Positions 34,051 to 45,600 of a stretch of 64,000 bases of DNA are shown here, in pieces. The position numbers were made by a program, and so were the translations under genes. Positions within the stretch are counted from its first letter, which is position 1; the number at the start of each line of letters is the position of its first letter. This stretch comes from Culex pipiens pallens (taxonomy: Eukaryota > Arthropoda > Insecta > Diptera > Culicidae). The stretch lies in contig NC_068938.1 of assembly GCF_016801865.2 (NCBI RefSeq), positions 68,555,457 through 68,619,456 on the forward strand, read 5' to 3'. The notes below the pieces were generated by a model, which saw only the letters and a list, made by a program, of their open reading frames with translations, did no database searches and was not told the DNA's origin.

Positions 34051-35292
34051 TGATTTTTTTATGCATCGGTCTTCCTTGAATACTATAATTACTTAATATA
34101 CTTGAATTACTTAAATTTTTGATAAAAAAACTCGAATACTCTGAATTACTTGAAATACATTACATGTACTTGAATTTATTGAAATGCTTCAAATGTTTGA
34201 AATGGTCCTCCAACCCCAACTCCCCTTCTCCTCCCCTCGTTGCTTTTCACCTTGGAACGTGATTTTTCGCTATACTTTCCCCTCCCTCAAAAAGTCCCGG
34301 GCTTTATGCAGGAACCCTTGTGGCCATTTCCCCCTGGCGAAACTTACCTGGGCTACCCGCCTCCAGAAGTCGAACGATCGAAAATCCACTCAACAAACAT
34401 AAACACTTATTAGCAAAGAAAACTTCTTGAAATATCACTCTGAAAATCAATACACAAGCAAATTCCGCCAATCAGCTGGCCAGCACGTCAAAACATGTTT
34501 TGTTTCCAAGCGTTACGGTCGACTTTAAAAAAATAACGCAACTTTTCGGCTTTAAACATGGATCACAACTACGTGAACTAGTTCATAACTTCATGAAGTG
34601 CACATCATGATTTCATGATTTTTGTACCATGATTTCATGAATTTGTTCACGTTTCCATGAACACGCTTGTTTGCTAAATTCGTGATTTTTTGTTCATGGC
34701 TACGGGAACGCTTTTTTTTGCGTGCAGTTTTGACCATGTTGGAGCACAATATTTTGATTTTTCTGGTTGGTTTCGGTTAGAACAGACTCATGCCAACAAA
34801 ATGTGTACATCCATTTCCAAATTTAAAAGCTTTAAGTGTTCTCAAAACTACTGTCCCTATTCAGACTGTAGTCCCGATTCACCCCAGATTACGGTACAGA
34901 TTTTTTTTGAATCCACTAAAAACGTGATTTTTAATCACTCCTGAAATCAAACTGAGTGAGAGATGATTTAATTTCAAAATATTGCCTTGCGCAAAGCGAA
35001 CTTTGTGAGCATTTTTTTCTCTAAAAACCGAGTTGATTTACGGGTGCCACGATATCTAGAGATGGGATGGACTAAATTGACTGTAATTTGGAGTAAAGAC
35101 TCTGAAAAGATACACAGCTAAAAAAGTAGTAATCCAGCTGCGTGTAAAAGGCCTGGGTGTAAAATAAATATTGCATTATTTTATGCAAATTTAGGTAATT
35201 TTAAACCCTGAAATATGTAGCCCATCAGTATGGGAAACCTACTTGACCGAAATGTCATGCCGATATATGCGTTTATCCTTTCAGCTTTACAT
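34051..35292. other. Decayed array edge, inner/outer element ends, no gene
   Basis: From 34051 to 34190 lies degenerate array sequence. From 34190 to 34500 there is more balanced sequence; on the minus strand it has a donor-like CCCAGGTAAGT near 34345, but I see no supporting exon. From 34560 to 34897 lie the right ends of the two nested elements. The rest to 35292 shows nothing identifiable. Confidence 0.45.
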
Positions 35293-35365
35293 CGGTCTGA
35301 TGGCCGAGTGGGTTAAGGCGCCAGTCCTTACAGTTGGTGCTGGGTTTGAATCCCGTCGATTGCAA
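35293..35365 (+). repeat. tRNA-like SINE head
   Basis: TGGCCGAGTGGGTTAAGGCG is a strong A-box form and GGGTTTGAATCCC a strong B box, followed by a T run. The acceptor arms do not pair and the anticodon loop is irregular, so this is a SINE or tRNA pseudogene, not a working tRNA gene. Confidence 0.55.
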
Positions 35366-35483
35366 CTTTTTTTTGTGTTTGAAAAAATTGTACATGCAAA
35401 CTTAAAAAACTAAAAAACTAAATTCTGAAGACTTCAAACGGTGAGGCATTCCAATCCTCATTTTACTCTTAACCTCCCATCCA

Positions 35484-35765
35484 CCCGGGGATTCAAACTG
35501 ACGACCTTTGGATTATGAATCCAACTACCGACCAGCGACTCTACCGAGGCAGGTTTTATTCCCATGGAGACGACTCTTACACCTGGACTGCGCTAACGAT
35601 CTAACCCTTTAGGTTAGGCCGGGGCCAACATTTACTTTCCCATCCGACGGCAGGCGTGATCAGACAAATCTCGTCTCAAAATTAGCCACCGGGACCTTCT
35701 GAGATCGAACCCAGGCCAACTAGGGTGAGAAGCATCCACGCTTACCACTGCACTTCTAGACCCGG
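35484..35765 (-). repeat. Partial SINE related to the copy at 19048-19440
   Basis: Shares ACTGACGACCTTTGGATT, GGAGACGACTC and the CATCCGACGGCAGG region (ATCCGATGG in the reference) with 19048-19440. On the minus strand its head has a B-box form (GGGTTCGATCTC) and an A-box-like AGTGCAGTGGTAAGCG. Confidence 0.6.
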
Positions 35766-35779
35766 ACATTATCAAAAAC

Positions 35780-36003
35780 ACTCAAACCCCGATGGTTGGA
35801 CACCAACTGTTGTCAAACGAACGGTGTCACTTTTTAGTTTGACACCCCTTTTACACGGAGTTCATACACACTAGCAAAAGTTTGTATTGATAGTCTGAGT
35901 GAGCGCCGTGTAAAAAGTGACAGTTCGACACTTTTTAGTTTGACCCTGTCAAACCAACGGGGTACAAACTAAAAAGTGTCAAACGAAAAAGTGACCAACC
36001 AGC
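35780..36003. mobile_element. Palindromic MITE with TTTTTAGTTTGACAC motifs
   Basis: Both halves contain the motif CACTTTTTAGTTTGACAC or its reverse complement and GGTTGG/CCAACC near the ends, giving an inverted-repeat structure of about 220 bp. Non-coding. The exact boundaries are uncertain. Confidence 0.55.
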
Positions 36004-36241
36004 AGCTTACAAAGTTAGGAAGAATTGAGTAGGGATTATAAATTAAATGAGTTATCATCGTTGGTTATCGCCGATAAGGTTATCGTTAACAGCCTTGGAG
36101 TACATGTATATTAGAGTGTAACAAAATTACTTTGTTGCGGTAACTTAGTTCATTTTATGTTGTCTTTTTTTTCGATTACAACTCAACATTTCCAATGTCC
36201 AAACAAATCAAGCTATCCGTTTCATAGCAACTTCACCCCCG

Positions 36242-36510
36242 CTACTCCCCCTCCTCGTCCTGTAACTGCTTCCAAAACTTGCGCAGCTCGCCGAATGGAT
36301 CTCTACCGCGTTCCTCCAGCACGAACGACGTCTTGGTGCGCTTCAGTACAATGTCCAGGGCGTGGGTCAGCGTGGGTCCGTCCATTCCGTGGCAGAACCG
36401 CATCCACCGGGGGACGATGTTGAACAGCTGTTGCGCGGCCGCGAGCGACTTCCCAATGCCCGACTTGGTGAGGATGATTCTTCCTCCGAGCTTTGTTTTG
36501 ACCGTCACCC
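36242..36510 (-). CDS. pain-like: Painless-like gene 4, last exon only, cut by assembly gap
   Basis: The minus-strand frame reaches the gap edge at 36510 and ends at a TAG (36244-36242), giving about 89 residues. It aligns with the last exon of gene 2: VTVKTKLGGRIILTKSG with VSVRLQEGNIIVLARIA, then LFNIVPRWMRFCHGMD with ILNIFPGWGFFCHCID, and a charged C-terminal helix (FGELRKFWKQLQDEE). This is the cytoplasmic tail of the channel. The acceptor site and all upstream exons should lie at higher coordinates but fall into the gap, and the sequence beyond the gap contains none of them. It could be an intact gene broken by the assembly, or an isolated exon fragment. Confidence 0.82.
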
Positions 36511-36610
36511 NNNNNNNNNNNNNNNNNNNNNNNNNNNNNNNNNNNNNNNNNNNNNNNNNNNNNNNNNNNNNNNNNNNNNNNNNNNNNNNNNNNNNNNNNN
36601 NNNNNNNNNN
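36511..36610. other. 100-N assembly gap
   Basis: Exactly 100 undetermined bases, a conventional placeholder for a gap of unknown size. Order and orientation of the two sides therefore depend on scaffolding evidence, not on contiguous sequence. Confidence 0.99.
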
Positions 36611-39600
36611 GCGGGTAGAGGGACAGAAGTGCAGGACACAGAAAAAAGGACACCGGAAGACAAAGGGAGCAACAACATAGAACGGACCGGGGTGGTGGAG
36701 GAAGAGTATAGGAACCGGGAAGAAGACAAGGATCACAGAAGGCACGGACGGGGAACAATGGAGAGGGAGGAATAGGAGAAGGGCACGAGGAGAACGAGAA
36801 AACCTCACACACAGAAAGGAACAAGGCTCTTGTAGAAGGAGGAGGGAGAGCATAGAGGAGACACAAGTGGTCATAGAAGAGGAAGGGAGGTAGCATAAAA
36901 AGGAAGAGAAGGAGGGGTAGAGCGACTGGAAAGGAAAGAAGGCAAAAGAAGAATGCGCGAGAAGGAGGGACAAGGGGTATGGAGGAGAGACGACAGGAGA
37001 AGGAAAAAACGGAGAGGTGAGTGAAATGAGGGAGGAATAACGGGGACAGGAGAGAAGGGGAGGGAGAGGGGGGAAAAGAAAGAGGGAGGACGGGGTATAG
37101 CGGGCGGAAGGAAGATAGAAACAGGGCGGTGGATAAAGAGGCAAAAAGAAGTAAGCGGGGAGGAAGGAGAAGGAGGAGGGAAAGGGGAAGAAGAGGACAG
37201 AGACGAGGGCAGAGAGGAGGGAAGGGCAAAACAGAAGGGAAGAGAGGAAAAGGGGAGACGTAAGGGACGGAGGAGGGCCGGGAAGGGAAAGGAAGGAGGA
37301 AGGGAAGAGGGTTATAGGGACAGGGGAAATAAAGGGAGAAAGGAGGGATAACGACTACAAGAGGGAGAAGGAGGGAGAAGGGAAGGAGGTGAAGGGAAGT
37401 AAGGAACGGAGGCAGTGAGGAAAGTACTAGGAAAGAGGGGCAGGGTAGTAAGTGGACGAAGAAGCGAAGAAGGGGAAAAGGACAACGGGAAGACGGACGA
37501 GAAGGTTTATAAAGGAAGAAGGGAGCGATTAAAAAGGAAGCAAGGCGAACAAAGACTAGAGGAGGGGTATACGGGGAGGGGCAGAAGGGAAGTGAAAAGG
37601 CAAAACGACTAAGAGGGAAACGAGCAAGAGAGGTCAAAGGGAGGAGGAAGGAAGAGAGGGACAGCGTATCGAGGCGGAGGTAAAGGGAGGAAGGAAGACA
37701 GGCCGAGGCTAGGGCAAGAGAAGGGAGTGGTTGAGCAGGAGTAGAGAAGGAAGGAGGAACGGCGAAGACGGAAGCGGGGTGGTTGTGAAGTGAGAGGAAC
37801 GAACGAGAGGAGGCCAAGGGGAAAAAGGGGCGTGATTAAATCAAGGGGCAAGAAAAGACTAGGAGGGAAGGGAGCGGGAAGGAAAAGAGCAAGGGAAGAG
37901 TAGAGAAGATAGGAAAAAGGGTAGAAGGTAATAACGGGAGAACATACGAAAGGACAGAGGGCCGGAAGAGGAGAATAGGAGGAAGGGAAAGGGTAGGGGC
38001 AAGGAAGGGAGGGAAGTGAGGAAGAGGGAGGAAGGAGAAAAGCAACGGAGGACAGGAGAGGCGGAAAAAAGGAAGAGAGAGAAAGGAAAGAGGGGACAAG
38101 AGGAGAAGGGAGCACGCGGAGAGGAAAAGCGGAAGGAAAGGGGTTAGATAGAAGGACAGGAGAGAGTTAAGGGTGAAGGGACAAAGGGTACGTTATAGCA
38201 AAGGGGTAAGGGACAGGAGGGAGGGAGGGCAGCATGAGAGGGACGAGTCAGGACAAGCAGGTAGGATAGGGACGCGGTAGGCACGCGGACGGACAGTAAC
38301 TAAAGGGGAAGGGAGTACGGAGGATGGAGGGAAGGGGGGTGAAGGAATCGGGGACCGAAGAAGCAAGTGAAGCAGGGGCGACGAGGACGAGCGAGGGGAA
38401 AAGAGGCGGGGACACGGGAGGGAGAGGAAGGGCAAGCGATAGTGTCAGAGGCGCGCAGACATACAAGAACGGGAACCAGGAGGGGTGTTGTGTCAAGAGA
38501 AGGGAACAAAAGGAAGGGAAGGGGGCCGGTAAGACGACGAAGAGCGACCAAGAATGCAGGAAGGAAGGGAAACGAAAAGAAGGGGAGAAAGGGGAAGAAG
38601 GAAGAGGAAGGAGCGAGGAGAAGGGCACAAAGGGAACATGAGCGGGGGAAACGCAACAGAGGAAGGGAGCGGGGTGGTGGAAGTTAGAAAGAACGGTAAG
38701 GAAAGGTAGAGAAAGCGAGGACAGAGAAGAAGTAAGGGGAAGAAGGGACGGGGGAAAGAAGAAGGGAATGGGACGGGAAGACGGGAAGGGAAAGAGAAGG
38801 AAGGCACTGGAAGAGGAGCTAGTTACGAGCGGGGTGGTGGGAAGTAGGAGAAAGAGGGAAGAAGGTGAGAAAAGGATTAGTTTTCAAGAGGAGGAGGAGG
38901 AAAGTAGGGGAGAAGGGAAGGAGAGGGGGGAATAGGCAGGAAGGGAGGGGGGCAGGAAGGAGTGGGGAGAAGGAGTGCACGCAGGAAGAAGGAAAGGGAG
39001 GGAGACGAGGAGGGCACGGGAAGGGGAGAAGGAGACGGAAGAGGGGCTGGAAGTAGTCAGACAGGAAGGAGATAGGGAAGGGGCAAGGATAGGAAAGACA
39101 GAAGAAGAACGGGCAAGGAGTAGGGGGAAGGCAAGAGGAGGAAGGATAGGGAAGAGGGCGGGGAAGGTTAAGGACAAGGGGTGGGAGGGAAAAGCAGGAA
39201 GAGGAAAGGAAAGTAACTCGGAAGAGAAGGAAGGTAAGGCCGGAGGGAAAGGAAGAGGGACAGAGGAAGAGAGGGGAAAGCAGAGAGGGAGAGGAAAAGG
39301 TAAGAGGAGAGAAAGGGAGGGGATGAACGGCGGGAGAGGGTTGAAAGGATAGGACGAAGGGAAGGGGAAGTAGGCGGCGGAAGAGTGAAGGGAAGGAAGG
39401 GAGGAGCGGCGCGTAGAGGGATCTCTCTACAACTACCGGGAGGACACGGACGAGAGCGGAGACGCGGAAGGGAAGGAAAGAGGGAAGAGAGGGGTGAAGG
39501 AGGAGTGAGAAGGAGGTAGGGAACCGGACGTAAGGGAGTATACACCATTAAAAAGACGAAGGGGAAGTAGACAGCAGGGAAGGACATGGGAGAGAAGGAG

Positions 39601-42600
39601 GTAGAGATGGAGAGGTCGGGCGGGAGCAAAGATTGTGAACACAAACGCAGTGGAAGATCGAAGGAAGAAGGAAGGAACGGGAAAGGGCGGAGGAGGAGGG
39701 GAGGAAGAAGGAAGAAGGAAAAGGCACGAATGAAAAAGGCGGACGGCAAGAAGGGAAGGGCGAAGAGGAGTAGGCAAAGAGACGTGGGGTGGTGGGAAGG
39801 ACAAGGAAGAAGAAAGTGCGAAAGGAATGTAGAAAAGGGAAGTCAGGGGTAGACGGCGTCCGAAAGGCAGGGGAGGGAAGGGGATGATAGGACACAGGGA
39901 AGGCGGGGAAGGAGAAGGCAAGCAGAAAAAGATAAAGGGGAGCGAGAATCACAAGGGATAGGGAAGGACGAGGAATATACAAGAGGAAGGACCGGGAGGG
40001 GGTGACAGTGCAGAAGAGGAAGGGAAAAGAAGAACAGGGGGTAAGGGGGACAGGGCAACCAGCGGGACAAGGGGTAAATCAGAAAGGGGTGGGAGGCGCG
40101 GAGCGGACAGACAAGGAGGACAGTAATGATGGAGGCGAACGGAGGGAGGAGGAAGGAAGAGGGGGCAAGGAAAAGGAAAAGAAGACACGTGGATGGAAGG
40201 AGGGACGGAAGGAAGAGCGGGTGGTGTGAACAAGTGAGTGGTACATAGCGAGAAAAGCGACATGACGGACAAGGGAAGTGAACGCACAAGGAAAGGGGAG
40301 GGAAAAAGGGAAGGGGGGAGGGAAGGCGGAGGATAGCGGACGCGGGAGCGCACAGGACGACAGGGAGAGAGAGGAAGGCGACAGGCAAGGCACAATAACG
40401 CGGCGGGGAAGACAGACGAGAAGGAAGTAACAGTCAACCAAGGGCAAAGAGGGAACGTAGAAGCAAAGGAAAAGGGAGAGGGACCAGGGAAAAGGAGGAC
40501 AGAGGGGGAAGGACAAGGGAGAAAAGCAGGGCAGGGGAAGGAGGTGAAGAGATAGAAGGCAAAAGTAGAAGCGGGGTACGGGAGTTGGAGGGAAGAAGGG
40601 GGCGGCAGTACAAGGAGGACACGGAAGGAAGAAAGGGGATCAGGAACCGGGGAGGGAGAAGGAGGAAAGACAAGGGAGAGGACGGAGGGGGGGTAGAGGA
40701 GGGACTCCGTAGATGGGAAGGAGGGAAGGATAGGGGCGGAGGGAAGAGGAAGGGACGTGGCCGGAAATGGCAGGCGAGCAGTGGTGAAGAAAGCGAGCGG
40801 GAGGGAGAGGAGAAGGAGGAAGAGTATAGATAAGGTGCGGGAAGGAGAAAGGGAAAGGGAGCTGACGGGAGCAGAGGAAGGAAGTCTTAATATTAAAAGG
40901 GATGGCGCCCCCCCAACACATAGACGAAGGAACGGAAGAGAAAGGGAGAGGGGTGAGAGAGTGCGGATAGCAATATAAGGATACAAGAGAGGGAAGAGGA
41001 GGGAGGGGAGAGGAAGAAACAGGACAACTCGGAAGGCAAGGGAAGGGAGGGAGTAGGGGAAAAAGTCAGGAAAAGGAGAAGGAAGAGAGAAGAAAGGAAG
41101 TGGGAGGAGGTGGACAAGGGGAGACGGGGGGAGGGCAGCGCAGACAGAAGGGGAACGGCAAGGGAGAAGGGATAGAGATAAGGGAGGGAAGGAGGGGAAG
41201 GAGGAGGAGGAGGGGTGAGAGAAAAGAGAGTGTGAAGAGAAGGACGAGGGAGGGACAAGTGAAACCAGGGAACAGGAAGGGACATAAGTAAAGGGAGGGA
41301 AGGCGGCAAGGGAAGAAAAGAGGAGCTGGGACAGGAGGACGGAAGGCAGGAAGAAAGAAGAGGCGGAGGTAGAGAGGGGTCCCGAGGAGGGGAAGGAAGA
41401 AGAGGGTGGAAAGAGAAAGGAAAAGGGAGGGGTCCAACGGAGGAAAAAGGAGGGGGGACGGGCGCGGAAGAGCGAAGGAAGCGGAGAGAGAAACAGGTAG
41501 TTAAGAGAAGAAGGAAGGAAAGGGGAAGGTTGGGGTAAGACGGATAGGGCGAAGAAAAGAGGGGGAGGCCTGACGGGGGAGGGCAAAACAAACAACAAGA
41601 GACAAGTAAAGGGGAGGGGAGGAAAGGCCGTAATCAGGGAAGGACACGACAACGAGAGCAGAAATGATGGGAAGGGAAGAATGGAGGAGAGAGGAAGGCA
41701 AAGGGCAGAATGGTCATAGCAAGAAGGAGGGAGTGGAGGCGAGGAACGGGACGCGGGGTACGAGGGGTGGTGAAGATGGAAAGGCAGCAGGGGAGGATAA
41801 AGTAGGGAAGGAAAGAAGGGTAAGGCGAAGAAGGGCAGGGGATAGGACAGGAGAGAAGAGGAGAGACGGAGCGAGGCCAAGGAAGGAAGGAGACGGGATG
41901 GAGAAGAGGGGTGGAAGGGGTGGAAGGGCAGATACAAAAAGCAGGCCGTACACGGGGACGAGGAGCAAGGGGAAGGAGAAAAGCAGTGGAGAACGTCAAG
42001 GAGAGGAGGAAGAGGAAGGAAATAGAGGATAGGTCGTCGGAGGGAAGGGGACAGAAAAGGAAGCAGGAACAGAGAGGCGGTAAAAGGGACAAGGACTAAG
42101 GAGGAATAGCGATGAGGAGGAGGAGGGAGTAGAGATAGACAGAGGAAAGGGGCACTAATAGGCAGGGGAACCAGAGGAGGGGAATGTGGACAGGGGAACG
42201 GAGAAGGGACAGGCTAAGAAGAAGGAAGTGGACAGCGGGCAGGAGGGAGAAGGAAAGGAGGAAGAGGACAAGGAGGAGGAAGGTAAAGGAAGGGAAGAGG
42301 AAAGGAAGGGCAACACCGGCACGAGGGAAGGACGCCGGAGGGCAAGGAAACGAAGGGGGCAGGGGAGACGGCGTAAAGGGACGGATGCGGGGACCGACAG
42401 GAAGGAAGCGGGGTGAGAGAGGAGGAGGAGAAAGAGCCAGAGGAAACGAGACACGAGAACCAGGAGGGAAGGGAAGGAGGCCGCACAGGAGAGGGGAAGG
42501 GAGGGCAAGGGGGCGCGGAAGGTAAAAGAGAGGGGGAAGGCCTAGGTGCAGAAGGGAGGAGTGCAACGAAAGAAGGTAGGGGGGACAGCCAGGAGGAGAA

Positions 42601-45600
42601 ACGGCGGAGGAAGGAGGAGGAAGTAGGGGAAAAAGAAGGGGCAGGGCGAGGGGTAAGGGAGTGGAACGGGCGGCAGTGGAGGATGAGAGGAACGGAAGGA
42701 AGGAAGGAGGGAAGGAGTCAAGCGCACACGGCCACCCACCCCCCCCCCCACCTAGAGAAACGAAGGAGAGGAGGGAAGGTAAAAAGGGACACAAACCCCC
42801 GCGAGTACCCGAAGAAGGGAAGATTGCGAAAGGGGAGCGGGGAGGGAAGAAAGGGCTGAGGGCAAGGGGAAGTGGAGGAGAACCGGGGAAGGAGGGTAGG
42901 GGAAGGGAAAGGAAGACAGGAGGGGGAACCCAGGGGAGAGGAGGGAGAACGGAAAGGAAGGAGGCACGCAGAAGGCGCAGAGAACCAAAGGAAAAGTTAA
43001 AACCGGGACGGAGACTGAAGGCAAAAGTGCCCATCCCATCGGAGGACACAAGAAAGGGAAGCAGTGGAGGAACGGGAAGGAGGGAGGGAAGGACTAAAGC
43101 AGGACGCAGAGAGACGAGAACAGCAGGCCGGCAGGGGTGGGGGGGCAGGACAAGGAGGACGAGAAAAGAAGGAAGATAGATAGGCGCAACGGACACGGAG
43201 GAGCAAGGGAAGGGAAGAGGAAAGAAGGGAGAAGACGGAAGGCAGGATAGGAGGGGGTAGGAGAAGAGGTACGGGAAATCGCAGAGGCTTACAAGGGAGC
43301 AAAGGAAGGGCTGGGGGAAGGCAAGTGGAAGCGGGCAGGGGAGAGCACGAACAGGGAGGAAAGGGAACGGAAATAAGGACAAGGAGGATAGGTCCGAGGA
43401 AGAGGAGAGAGGGGAGAAGGCAGTAGACACGGGAGGTGACGACATAGCAAGCGAGTGACGGGGTGAGCGACGGCAGGGAAAGAAGGGGTGGTGTAAAGTC
43501 GGGAGTAGGAAGAAGAGGGTAAGAAGGGGAAAGAGCGGTTAGCGAGGAAGAAAAGACGGCCGACGGAAAGGAGAGTGGGAGGAAAAGGGATAGGGGTGGA
43601 AGGACAGGAGGAGCAGAGGCAAGGGGGGAAGAGGAGAGAAAGCCATGAGGCCGGAAAGGCTAAAGGAGAAGCGATAACAAGGCGGACTAGCGACAAAGGG
43701 GAAAACGGGAGAGGGTAGGCGGGGCGGCGGAAGAGGCGGAAGGCGAGGAAAAGAGAGGAGCTAAGGGAAGGAAGGAAATAAGGAGGGCAAGAGCATAGGG
43801 ATCGAACGGAAGGCAGGAAGAAGCGGAGGGCAAAGGGAAAGGAAGGAGGGGTGGTAGGGCGACAGGGAAGAGAGTTAATCAAAACTCAAACGGGGTAAAG
43901 AAGAAAGTGCGAGGGGAAGACATAAGGGAAGGGTACCGAAAGGAAAGGAGACAGGGTCAGAAGGGAAGAGGGGTTACAGAGAAGAGGCAGGGAGGAAGGG
44001 AAGGCGAAGGGTCAAGGGAAGGGGTAGAGGGGTAGGAGGGAGTCCAAAGGAAGGAAGTAAAGGGACGGTATGTGAAGGAAGGAAAGCAGGGAGAAGAAGG
44101 AAAGACGAGGGAACAGGGACAAGTACGGAACGGAGGTAAGAAGGGAAGACAGGAGGGCCGCAAGGCGGAGGGACGAGAAAGAGGAGTGGACAAAGAGGGC
44201 GGAACAAGATATGGCACCAGGGGCGAGGGAGGTACAGGGAAAGGACAGAGAAGGAGGGGCAGGGTAAGGAAGCGGCAGGACCGGGGAAATAGGAGTAGGC
44301 GGAGGAGCAAAGGCTACGGGATAAAGGGAAAGGGAAAGGGGCGGATAAGGATAAGGAGGAGAGGAGGTAGAGTAGAGCAGGAAAAGGAGAGACAAGGCCG
44401 GCGGCCAGCCAGGAGACACGGGCAGGGCCACGGACACGAAAAGACGAGGAGTAGAAGGAGCGGGAAGGTCGCGGAAGGTACGGGAAGGAAGAATAATACG
44501 CACAAACGAGGAGGAGGAAGGGAAGGAGTAGATGTTGGAAGCGGACGGGGACGGGGTAGGAAGGGGATAGGGAAGAGGGAAACGAAAAGGAAGGAGCGGG
44601 AAATCAGATAGGAAGGACAAAGAAACGGCACCGGACAAGGAAGAAAAGAGGAAGGGAAAGGACGGGCAGAGGGCCGAGGAAATGGGTGGTGCACAGGCCC
44701 AAGACGTAGAAGGATAAGGAGAACAGGGGGCAGACGAGGGAGCTAATGGGACCGCTGCGGAGCGAGGTAACAAGGGACAGGCAAAGAGGGGCAGCGTGAA
44801 AGGGGTAAGAAGAAGGGGTCGGAAAAGAAGGAAAGTGAGGGGAAAGCGGAAGGGGTAAGAGTACAAGGAAGAGAGAAATCGGAGACGGGACAAAAAGCGG
44901 AAGGGGGCGCGGAGAGGCCAGGACGGTAGGCAGGTAGGAAGTACGGGTAGAGAGGGGCGGAAGGGGAGGAGGCACCAAGGAGCAGCAAAGTGAAGTAGGA
45001 AGGTAAGGGGAGGAGAGGAGGAAAGGCAAACAAGGAGGGGGAGGGCCGGAAAGAGGATCAGGGGTGTTACGAACAAGAGAAACCAGTGAGGCAAGTGCAA
45101 AGGGAGGAGGGGGAGTCCGGAGGGAAGAGAAGGGAGAGCAGGGGGGTGGAAGGTAGGAGGAAGAAAGGGGGAGGAGGAATTAGTTAAAAACGAGGGAAGA
45201 TGATCAGGAAGAAGAAAACGGGGAGGAAGCGTGAAACGGAAACCACGAGGACGGAAAGAGATAAAGAACGGCGAAGAAGAAGGAAGGGGCACGCGGAGAG
45301 GAAGAGAAGAATACAGGCGAAAGGGGAGGAAGCGGAGGACAAGGCGAAGAGACTAAAGGCAAAAAAGAGGAAGAAGGGAGGAGGAATAAGCGACGACAAG
45401 GGTAAAAGCGAGGGGCTAAGGTAGAGAGGATAGGAGGGGAGAAGGAAAGGCGAAGGAAAGAAGTACGGAGGCAACGGGAGCAAGGAAGACGAGCAGTATA
45501 ACAGGGGAAGAAGGAACAGAGGGGAGACCGGAGACGCAAACGGAACAGGGAAGGGGAAGGGAGAAGGAGAGAGCTCTGGGGAAGGAGACGGTGGCCGTAG

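Larger units (their letters stand above)
28076..34724. mobile_element. Inner inverted-repeat element carrying satellite arrays
   Basis: The left end is CACGCAAAAAAGTCCGTTCC. The right end, reverse-complemented, is CACGCAAAAAAAAGCGTTCC and continues as CCGTAGCCATGAACAA, matching CCGTAAACGTGAACAA on the left. Both subterminal regions are rich in TTCATGAAC/GTTCAC motifs. The 6.6-kb interior consists mostly of three tandem arrays (148-bp, 8-bp and 9-bp units). No transposase is seen. The target duplication could not be resolved. Confidence 0.65.
28029..34897. mobile_element. Outer inverted-repeat element interrupted by a second element
   Basis: The left end near 28029 contains CTGGGGTCAATCGGGAC. 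The right end near 34865-34897, reverse-complemented, contains CTGGGGTGAATCGGGAC. The outer element is only about 45 bp on the left and 170 bp on the right; everything between is the inner element at 28076-34724. Non-coding. The exact target duplication is uncertain (TA possible). Confidence 0.6.

Noticed and set aside
35293..35365. Functional tRNA gene
   Set aside because: The A and B boxes are good, but the acceptor arms do not pair and the anticodon loop is irregular. A SINE head is more likely.
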